18,251 nucleotides of DNA from Atopostipes sp043425375 (GTDB lineage Bacteria; Bacillota; Bacilli; Lactobacillales; Carnobacteriaceae_A): contig JBHWQC010000020.1 of NCBI GenBank assembly GCA_043425375.1, positions 1 to 18,251 of the forward strand. Direction: 5' to 3'. How positions within the stretch are numbered: position 1 is the first letter of the stretch; the number at the start of each line of letters is the position of its first letter. Below, in pieces: positions 12,609 through 18,251 of this stretch. The notes under the pieces are model-generated. The model was not told where the DNA came from and made no database searches. It saw only the letters and a list, made by a program, of their open reading frames with translations. A program made the translations under genes and the position numbers.

Positions 12609-13706
12609 ATGGCAAACTGGAAGAAATTGGCATTATTTGGTTCATCTGCATTATTGTTGGCAGCTTGTGGTAACGGCGGTACGACTGAGGACGAAACGGA
12701 TACTGGTACTGATACTGGTGAAGAAACAGAAGAACCTGCAGAAACAGATGGGGGAGCGGAAACTTCTGATTTCTCAATCGCAATGGTAACGGATACGGGT
12801 GGAATTGACGACCGCTCATTTAACCAATCTTCATGGGAAGGTATGCAAGCTTGGGCTGAAGAAAATGGTTTTGGTGAAGATGCCATTGCTTATTATCAAT
12901 CAGAAGCGGAAGATCAATATATCCAAAACCTAAACTCAGCGACTCAAGATGGACATGATGTCGTTTATGGTATTGGATTCTTACTATTAGATCCGATTAA
13001 TACAGTGGCCCAACAAAATCCAGATAATTGGTATGGGTTAGTGGACGATATTTCAGACCAGCCTAACGTTGTCTCTTTAACATTTGCTGACCATGAAAAC
13101 TCCTTCTTGGCTGGTATGGCTGCCGCTTTAACGACTGAAACAGATCAAATTGGATTTATCGGCGGAATTGAAGGACAAGTTATCGACCGTTTCCAAACAG
13201 GATTTGAAGCGGGTGTTGCTCATGTGAATCCAGAGATTGAAGTCGACGTTCAATACGCCAACAGTTTTGGAGATGCAGGTATCGGACAACAAATTGCCTC
13301 GGCAATGTACGCAAGCGGTGTAGACGTCATCTTCCATGCAGCCGGCGCAGTTGGTAACGGTGTATTCCAGGAAGCACGTAACCGGATGGAGGCAGGTTCA
13401 GATACTGACTTATGGGTAATTGGAGTGGACCGCGACCAAACAGCTGAAGGCGATTATGAAGGTGGTAACTTAACGCTTGGTTCAACAGTGAAAAACGTAG
13501 GAGCTGCTGTTGCACAATCAGCAAATGAAGCGATGAATGACAATTTCCCAGGTGGAGAAACGATTGCCTTTGGTTTAGCTGAAGATGGGATTGACTTTGT
13601 CTACCACGAGGAAATGCCGCAAGAAACCATTGATCAAATTGAAGAAGCACGTCAACAAATTATCGATGGTGAAATTGAAGTGCCTGAATTCACATACAGT
13701 CAATAA
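12609..13706 (+). CDS. bmpA: Nucleoside-binding lipoprotein, BmpA/PnrA family
   Basis: This 365-residue extracellular lipoprotein captures (purine) nucleosides for the NupABC ABC importer encoded next to it. The signal peptide ends in the lipobox LLAAC (C20 lipidated). Residues about 21-54 are a disordered linker made almost only of Gly, Thr, Glu and Asp, encoded by a short GATACTGGT-type repeat. The Bmp/PnrA domain follows, with its opening strand SIAMVTDTGGIDDRSFNQSSWEGM and family motifs ADHENSFLAGMAA, GFIGGIEGQVIDRFQTGFEAG and IFHAAGAVGNGVFQEA. Similar proteins are called TmpC, PnrA or Med; substrate specificity is inferred from the family and the operon. Start ATG follows GGAGGAG with 7-nt spacing. 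It is separated from nupA by a strong terminator, so it is expected to be made in excess over the membrane parts. Confidence 0.93.
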   Translation: MANWKKLALFGSSALLLAACGNGGTTEDETDTGTDTGEETEEPAETDGGAETSDFSIAMVTDTGGIDDRSFNQSSWEGMQAWAEENGFGEDAIAYYQSEAEDQYIQNLNSATQDGHDVVYGIGFLLLDPINTVAQQNPDNWYGLVDDISDQPNVVSLTFADHENSFLAGMAAALTTETDQIGFIGGIEGQVIDRFQTGFEAGVAHVNPEIEVDVQYANSFGDAGIGQQIASAMYASGVDVIFHAAGAVGNGVFQEARNRMEAGSDTDLWVIGVDRDQTAEGDYEGGNLTLGSTVKNVGAAVAQSANEAMNDNFPGGETIAFGLAEDGIDFVYHEEMPQETIDQIEEARQQIIDGEIEVPEFTYSQ

Positions 13707-13747
13707 AATAACAGCATTAAGATGATGTGAATACAATTTGTTTTTAG

Positions 13748-13777
13748 AAAACGCTAGTCTTAAGACTAGCGTTTTTT
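13748..13777 (+). terminator. Strong intrinsic terminator of bmpA
   Basis: A perfect 28-bp palindrome (13748-13775, arms AAAACGCTAGTCTT and its complement, folding with a TTAA loop) runs into TTTTTT. It is the cleanest terminator in the window. By symmetry it may also stop transcription from the opposite strand. Confidence 0.93.
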
Positions 13778-13821
13778 TAAACAAAAACATTTATTTGCGC
13801 TTGCATTTAATCATTTATTTA

Positions 13822-13850
13822 ATGATAATTACAGTGCAATGTGCTATAAT
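13822..13850 (+). promoter_or_regulatory. Promoter of the nupABC operon
   Basis: A perfect extended -10, TGCTATAAT (13842-13850), lies 17 bp downstream of ATGATA (13822-13827, 4/6 to TTGACA). The start would be near 13857, with AAGGAGG at 13868-13874. An inverted repeat ATCATT-N5-AATGAT (13810-13826) overlaps the -35 and is a possible operator. Confidence 0.75.
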
Positions 13851-13882
13851 TTATTTCGGTTTTATAGAAGGAGGAGTTCGTT

Positions 13883-15445
13883 TTGACCGCATCAGATGTA
13901 ATCGTTGAAATGCGCAATATCACCAAGCAATTTGGCGACTTTAAAGCAAATGATCAGATTAATCTGGAGGTACGCAAAGGGGAAATTCATGCCCTGCTTG
14001 GTGAAAACGGTGCAGGAAAATCAACATTGATGAATGTCTTGACCGGTTTATTGGAACCGACAGAAGGGGAAATTAGAATTAAGGGTGAACCCGTTGAGAT
14101 TACTTCACCAGACGTGGCCGACCAATTAGGCATTGGAATGGTGCATCAACATTTTATGTTAATCGATAAATTTTCGGTAGCAGAAAACATTATGCTGGGA
14201 AATGAAGAACATAAAATGGGAGTTATAGATGCTGATACCACGGCAAAAGGAATTGAAGAATTATCCGAAAGATATGGATTAAAAGTTGATCCCTATGCAA
14301 AGGTTCGTGATATTTCTGTGGGACAGCAACAACGCGCTGAAATTTTAAAAGTCCTGTACAAAGGTACGGATATTTTAATTTTAGATGAGCCGACTGCTGT
14401 GTTGACTCCCCAAGAAATTGATGACTTGATGAGAGTTATCCGATCCCTTGCCGATGAAGGCAAAGCGATTATTTTGATTACACATAAGTTGGATGAAATC
14501 AAACAAGTAGCAGACCGCTGTACGGTTATCCGACGCGGAAAAGGGATTGGAACGGTAAACGTGGCCGACACATCTCAACAGCAACTCGCAGATATGATGG
14601 TCGGACGAGAAGTCAACTTTACCGTTGAAAAAGAAGCTGCACAACCAAAAGAAGTGATTTTATCGGTTGACGACTTGGTGGTTGAAGATATCCGAGGATT
14701 AAATGCCGTGGACGGTTTAAGCTTTGACGTGCGTCAAGGCGAAATATTAGGAATAGCCGGAGTCGATGGAAATGGGCAGTCGGAATTAATCCAAGCCATT
14801 AGCGGGTTGACTTCAGTAAAAGAAGGAACTATCCGTCTAAATGGAAAGGATATTACAAACAAAGCACCGCGCGAGATTACAGAACAGGGCTTTGCCCATA
14901 TTCCTGAAGATAGACAACGCCATGGTTTAATTTTAGATTTATCGATTGAAGAAAATATGGTCATGCAATCTTATTATAAAGAACCCTTTAGTAAAAATGG
15001 CATGCTTAAACATGATGAAATCGAAAAGTACGCCATTCGCTTAATTGATGAATACGATGTGCGGACGACTTCTGAAAAAGAACTTGCTCGTTCACTATCT
15101 GGTGGTAATCAGCAAAAAGCCATTATCGCTCGTGAAGTGGATCGCGATCCAGATTTACTGATTGCCGCTCAGCCGACACGGGGTCTAGACGTGGGAGCAA
15201 TCGAATTTATTCATAAACGTTTAATTGAACAGCGTGACAATGGAAAAGCCGTTCTTTTAATGAGTTTTGAGTTGGATGAAATCATGGATGTTTCCGATCG
15301 CATCGCCGTTATGTACGACGGAAAAATCATTGATATTGTGGATGCAGACAAAACGAATCAAACAGAACTTGGTTTACTTATGGCTGGTGTCAAGAAGGAA
15401 AACCATGAACAAGTCAATAGAGAGGAGATGGAAATCAATGGTTGA
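13883..15445 (+). CDS. nupA: Nucleoside ABC importer, double ATPase subunit
   Basis: This 520-residue protein carries two tandem ABC domains and energises the BmpA-NupBC importer from the cytoplasmic face. Domain 1 is complete: Walker A GENGAGKST (40-48), signature SVGQQQRAEILK, Walker B ILILDEPTAVLTP (D168, E169), and a His switch in ILITHKLDEI. Domain 2 has a degenerate Walker A, GVDGNGQS (293-300, Lys replaced by Gln at 299). Its signature LSGGNQQKAIIARE is good, and in Walker B the DE pair is replaced, giving LLIAAQPTRGLDVGA (A428-Q430). This asymmetry is usual for the RbsA/YufO-type ATPases, so it is not decay. The start is TTG with a perfect AAGGAGG 8 nt upstream. The end overlaps nupB by 8 nt, indicating coupled translation. 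Confidence 0.94.
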   Translation: MTASDVIVEMRNITKQFGDFKANDQINLEVRKGEIHALLGENGAGKSTLMNVLTGLLEPTEGEIRIKGEPVEITSPDVADQLGIGMVHQHFMLIDKFSVAENIMLGNEEHKMGVIDADTTAKGIEELSERYGLKVDPYAKVRDISVGQQQRAEILKVLYKGTDILILDEPTAVLTPQEIDDLMRVIRSLADEGKAIILITHKLDEIKQVADRCTVIRRGKGIGTVNVADTSQQQLADMMVGREVNFTVEKEAAQPKEVILSVDDLVVEDIRGLNAVDGLSFDVRQGEILGIAGVDGNGQSELIQAISGLTSVKEGTIRLNGKDITNKAPREITEQGFAHIPEDRQRHGLILDLSIEENMVMQSYYKEPFSKNGMLKHDEIEKYAIRLIDEYDVRTTSEKELARSLSGGNQQKAIIAREVDRDPDLLIAAQPTRGLDVGAIEFIHKRLIEQRDNGKAVLLMSFELDEIMDVSDRIAVMYDGKIIDIVDADKTNQTELGLLMAGVKKENHEQVNREEMEING

Positions 15446-16538
15446 TGTTAAAACGGATAGTTGGTTGAAAAAATTATCTGTCCCTCTATTAGCTGTCTTG
15501 TTTGGATTCTTAGTAGGCGCCATCATTATGTTGATATTTGGTTATAATCCTATTTCTGCTTATTCAGAAATGATTCTTGGCGTTTTTGCAAATCCTTACT
15601 CCATCGGTGAGGCTTTAACCTCGGCTACACTGTTAGTGTTCACGGGTCTGGCGTTTGATGTAGCGAACAAAGGCGGATTTTTCAACATTGGTCTTTCTGG
15701 CCAGTTTTTAATTGGCTGGCTCAGTACCATCGCTTTTGCTCTGCAATTTGGCGACTTGCCAAGATTGGTACTCGTTCCAGTATCCTTACTAATCGGAACG
15801 ATTGCTGGGGCTTTGTACGCAGGGATTGCTGGATTTTTAAGAGCTTATTTTGGCACTAGTGAAGTAATTGTCACCATCATGTTAAACCACACGATTTTAC
15901 AAATTTCAAACTATTTGACAAACTTCGTTATTGGAAGCAGTAGTCGAACAGAAAGAGTTTCAGAAAACGCTAGTTTAGCCCTTGGTTGGTTAACAGAACT
16001 GACGAATTTTTCTCGTTTAAATATCGGTATTTTTATTGCAGTAGCTGTTGTTATTTTATATACGATTTTCATGCGCTATACCACCACTGGTTTTGAAATT
16101 AAAGCTGTGGGGTTGAACGCAGATGCGGCGGAATATGCGGGAATGAGTTCAAAACGGACCATTATTTTATCTATGCTGATCAGTGGAGGTCTTGCTGGTT
16201 TAGGTGGGGCTATCAATGGTCTTGGAACCTTTGGAAACATTTTTGTTATCGGTGTTTTACCTGCAGAAGGATTCAACGGAATTGCGGTTGCCTTATTAGG
16301 ATTAGGAAACCCAATAGGTATTGTCCTCTCAGCTTTATTATTTGGTGTATTACAAACGGGTGCACCACTGATGGCTTCACGTGCGGGAGTACCGAACGAA
16401 ATGTCCCAAATTGTTATTGCATCCATTGTCTTCTTTGTAGGGGCTTATTACCTCGTTGAATGGCTGTTTGAGAAATTTGGTCATAGTCGTGCCCAAGGGC
16501 CGTCAGAAGCGGAAGTTGAAGGAGGCGGAGAAAAATGA
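15438..16538 (+). CDS. nupB: Nucleoside ABC importer, permease subunit 1
   Basis: This 366-residue integral membrane protein has about nine hydrophobic segments and belongs to the BPD_transp_2 (branched-chain amino acid / ribose / nucleoside) permease group. Family-typical stretches are FDVANKGGFFNIGLSGQFLIG near residue 70, TSEVIVTIMLNHT, and the coupling region FEIKAVGLNADAAEYAGMSSKR, which should contact NupA. I place the start at ATG 15438, overlapping the nupA end by 8 nt and following GAGGAG (15422-15427). The frame is open further upstream within nupA, but those codons are an overlap artefact. The stop overlaps the nupC start (ATGA). Together with NupC it forms the heterodimeric channel. 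Confidence 0.93.
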   Translation: MVDVKTDSWLKKLSVPLLAVLFGFLVGAIIMLIFGYNPISAYSEMILGVFANPYSIGEALTSATLLVFTGLAFDVANKGGFFNIGLSGQFLIGWLSTIAFALQFGDLPRLVLVPVSLLIGTIAGALYAGIAGFLRAYFGTSEVIVTIMLNHTILQISNYLTNFVIGSSSRTERVSENASLALGWLTELTNFSRLNIGIFIAVAVVILYTIFMRYTTTGFEIKAVGLNADAAEYAGMSSKRTIILSMLISGGLAGLGGAINGLGTFGNIFVIGVLPAEGFNGIAVALLGLGNPIGIVLSALLFGVLQTGAPLMASRAGVPNEMSQIVIASIVFFVGAYYLVEWLFEKFGHSRAQGPSEAEVEGGGEK

Positions 16539-17491
16539 ATGTAGTAAATATTTTACAATTAATTGTGACGAGTTCGTTAATGTATTCGGCTCCTTTGATT
16601 TTAACAGCTATTGCTGGAACGTTCTCAGAACGAAGTGGTGTAGTCAACATTGGTTTAGAGGGGATTATGGTAATGGGCGCTTTTGCCTCTGCTGTATTTA
16701 ATATCGAGTTTTACAGCGCATTTGGCGATGTTACCCCTTGGGTCGCAATGCTCTTTGGCGGGCTCATTGGTTTACTGTTTGCCACGCTTCATGCGATTGC
16801 AACTGTTAATTTACGAGCGGATCACATTGTTTCAGGTACAGCCTTAAATTTACTTGCCCCAGGGCTAGCGGTATTCCTTGTTCGTGTGCTGTATGATCGT
16901 GCGCAAACAGGTCCGCTACAAGAATCCTTTGGTATTAGCTCTATACCACTACTAAAAGATATTCCGATTATTGGCGATATTTTCTTCACCAATGTCACGC
17001 CATTAGGCTATATGGGAATTATCATTGGAATTATTGGCTGGTTTGTTCTCTTTAAAACTCCCTTTGGCTTACGATTAAGAGCTGTGGGGGAGCATCCAGT
17101 TGCTGCGGAATCTGTTGGTATTAATGTATATCTGTATAAATATGCCGGGGTATTAATTTCAGGTTTCTTGGGTGGAATGGGCGGAGCGATTCAAGCACAA
17201 GCCATCTCAAACGAGTTTGGAGTCCTAGTGATCAGTGGCCAAGGATTCATGGCGATGGCTGCGATGATTTTTGGAAAATGGCACCCAATCGGTGTAACCT
17301 TTGCGGCAATATTCTTTGGCTTTGCGCAAAGTTTAGCGCGCGTGGGACACTATATTCCAGTCATCCAAGACATTCCGACGATTTATTTACAAGTCTTGCC
17401 ATATGTGCTAACCATTATCGTACTTGTAGCATTTATTGGAAAGTCTGAGGCACCAGCTGCTTTAGGCCGTCCGTATGTAAAGAGTAAATAA
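16535..17491 (+). CDS. nupC: Nucleoside ABC importer, permease subunit 2
   Basis: This 318-residue membrane protein is homologous to NupB and forms the second half of the transporter channel. It shows the family N-terminal motif FSERSGVVNIGLEGIMVMGAF, the ADHIVSGTALNLLAPG segment, and the cytoplasmic coupling loop FGLRLRAVGEHPVAAESVGINV. Roughly eight to nine hydrophobic helices are visible. The ATG overlaps the nupB stop by 4 nt and is preceded by a GGAGGCGGAG ribosome site. It is the last gene of the operon, followed after 25 nt by a bidirectional terminator. The name follows the lactococcal BmpA-NupABC convention; it is unrelated to the E. coli NupC symporter. Confidence 0.93.
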   Translation: MNVVNILQLIVTSSLMYSAPLILTAIAGTFSERSGVVNIGLEGIMVMGAFASAVFNIEFYSAFGDVTPWVAMLFGGLIGLLFATLHAIATVNLRADHIVSGTALNLLAPGLAVFLVRVLYDRAQTGPLQESFGISSIPLLKDIPIIGDIFFTNVTPLGYMGIIIGIIGWFVLFKTPFGLRLRAVGEHPVAAESVGINVYLYKYAGVLISGFLGGMGGAIQAQAISNEFGVLVISGQGFMAMAAMIFGKWHPIGVTFAAIFFGFAQSLARVGHYIPVIQDIPTIYLQVLPYVLTIIVLVAFIGKSEAPAALGRPYVKSK

Positions 17492-17516
17492 TTAAGCAAT
17501 AGTAAGAATTAAAAAG

Positions 17517-17571
17517 AAGAGATTTACGTATTGAATCCTGCTTGAAAGGCGAATACGTAAATCTCTTTTTT
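17517..17571. terminator. Bidirectional terminator shared by nupC and mnmM
   Basis: A perfect 16-bp stem (17517-17532 with 17552-17567) closes a 19-nt loop and is followed by TTTT on the plus strand. On the minus strand the tail is CTTTTTAATTC, also suitable. The right end overlaps the stop codon of the convergent mnmM gene (17570-17572). Confidence 0.9.
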
Positions 17572-18133
17572 AGCGTTTTTCGATTAAATAAAGATAGGGT
17601 GGATGATTTTTTTGGTTGACAAACTTATAACTTAACACTTGGAAATCCTCTTGATTTAAACTGACAACAAATGCATCAACTGCTTCCTTTTCCTCTTGAC
17701 CCCCTTCATGACCTGAATAAATCATCAAGGATACTATGCCACCTTTTCTCAGAAGCGAAAGTGATTGTTTGACGGCATCTAAAGTCGTGTCAGGTTTAGT
17801 GATAATCGATTTATCTCCACTTGGAAGGTAACCCAAATTAAAGACCGTTGCACTTATTTTTGTTCCCTCTGGAATATATTGTCCAATATGTTCATGGCCA
17901 TCTAAAATTAATTCCGTTTGCGAGAGAAGACCGGTTAACAGTAACTTCTCTTTCGTCTTTTCCAGGGCTTCTTTTTGGATATCGAAGCCATATACTTTCC
18001 CAGTACTTCCTACTGCAGCAGCGAGTGTAACGGTATCATTTCCATTCCCTACCGTCGCATCGATAACCGTGTCGCCTGGTACAATTGAACGTTTCAATAT
18101 TTCTTGTGAAAATCGTAAAGGTGAATTTAACAT
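17570..18133 (-). CDS. mnmM: tRNA mnm5s2U34-forming SAM methyltransferase (YtqB family)
   Basis: This 187-residue class I SAM-dependent methyltransferase has the glycine-rich motif DATVGNGNDT (25-34), an acidic ribose-binding residue in VYGFDIQKEAL, and the family-specific NLGYLPSGDKSI (99-110). It ends in QKNHPPYLYLIEK. This matches the YtqB group once annotated as rRNA methylase and later shown in Bacillus and Staphylococcus to be MnmM, which methylates 5-aminomethyl-2-thiouridine at tRNA position 34. The function here is by similarity. The start ATG has AAAGGAG (minus strand, 18147-18141) about 7 nt upstream. A TATACT -10 candidate lies around 18160-18165 on the minus strand, without a convincing -35. 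It is convergent with nupC and unrelated to nucleoside import. Confidence 0.88.
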   Translation of the reverse strand: MLNSPLRFSQEILKRSIVPGDTVIDATVGNGNDTVTLAAAVGSTGKVYGFDIQKEALEKTKEKLLLTGLLSQTELILDGHEHIGQYIPEGTKISATVFNLGYLPSGDKSIITKPDTTLDAVKQSLSLLRKGGIVSLMIYSGHEGGQEEKEAVDAFVVSLNQEDFQVLSYKFVNQKNHPPYLYLIEKR

Positions 18134-18251
18134 CCTTTTGCTCCTTTAAATCTATTTTAAAAAGTATACATGAGTGCATATTACAATATGATTACAAAGT
18201 GTAAAGATTTCATTCTTTTATATATATTTGGAATTTATAATAGTATACAGG

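Noticed and set aside
12690..12770. Short GATACTGGT-type repeat in bmpA as a phase-variable tract
   Set aside because: There are only about two imperfect units, in a lipoprotein linker where Thr/Asp/Glu bias explains it. It is too short for slippage switching.
14743..15175. Degenerate second ATP-binding site of NupA (Lys to Gln in Walker A, DE lost in Walker B) as a sign of gene decay
   Set aside because: The same asymmetry is typical of the RbsA/YufO-type double ATPases in nucleoside and sugar importers, so it is normal for the family.
15267..15437. Longer nupB frame beginning inside nupA
   Set aside because: The added residues are nupA read in another frame. The family N-terminus and the ribosome site fit ATG 15438.
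18236..18241. TATAAT near the right edge as the promoter of a next gene
   Set aside because: It has no suitable -35 (TTCTTT at best), the region is AT-rich, and no downstream gene is in view to support it.
1..18251. Mobile element, prophage, CRISPR or defence island
   Set aside because: All large frames match housekeeping families in conserved order. I saw no integrase or transposase motifs, terminal repeats, spaced direct repeats or abrupt composition change.

Overview
The window looks like core chromosome of a low-GC Gram-positive bacterium of the order Lactobacillales. The pointers are the protein sequences (a CsrR/ArlR-type regulator, SpoIIIE-type DNA translocase, lipoprotein YidC with a basic tail, BmpA/NupABC nucleoside importer), AAGGAGG-type ribosome sites, frequent extended -10 promoters (TGnTATAAT), and the gene order xseA-xseB-ispA-tlyA-recN. 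A carnobacterial or enterococcal relative is likely, but the genus cannot be fixed from sequence reading alone. There are no rRNA or tRNA genes, insertion sequences, prophage genes, CRISPR arrays or obvious defence genes.

Layout. (1) 1-3984, plus strand: a tightly packed cluster holding the end of xseA, then xseB, ispA, tlyA and recN (DNA repair, isoprenoid chain synthesis, rRNA methylation). argR, which commonly lies between tlyA and recN in Firmicutes, is missing. (2) 3987-4265: a bidirectional hairpin and a 33-codon membrane miniprotein gene on the minus strand with its own near-consensus promoter. (3) 4266-8155: gnd (oxidative pentose phosphate pathway) with its own terminator, then the csrR-csrS-like two-component operon. 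(4) 8373-9897, minus strand: acyP (acylphosphatase) and yidC (membrane insertase), each with a recognisable promoter. (5) 9942-12452: ftsK/spoIIIE, divergent from acyP. (6) 12451-17571: a purine nucleoside import locus, with bmpA (binding lipoprotein) as a separately terminated unit followed by nupA-nupB-nupC with overlapping reading frames. (7) 17570-18133, minus strand: mnmM (ytqB), a tRNA wobble-uridine methyltransferase, convergent with nupC and sharing its terminator.

How the genes work together. The nucleoside importer is one functional unit: BmpA captures nucleosides, NupA hydrolyses ATP, and NupB and NupC form the channel. Its upstream region carries two cre-like sites exactly 30 bp apart, a weak PurBox-like element and a perfect 5'-UTR hairpin, which suggests layered carbon and purine control. 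The remaining genes are housekeeping modules that happen to be adjacent.

I found no convincing new multi-gene system. The items most worth a second look are the easily missed miniprotein gene with a palindrome over its -35 box, the bmpA control region, and the N-terminal extension on the acylphosphatase. Functions rest on recognised motifs and remembered family knowledge; no database search was run.
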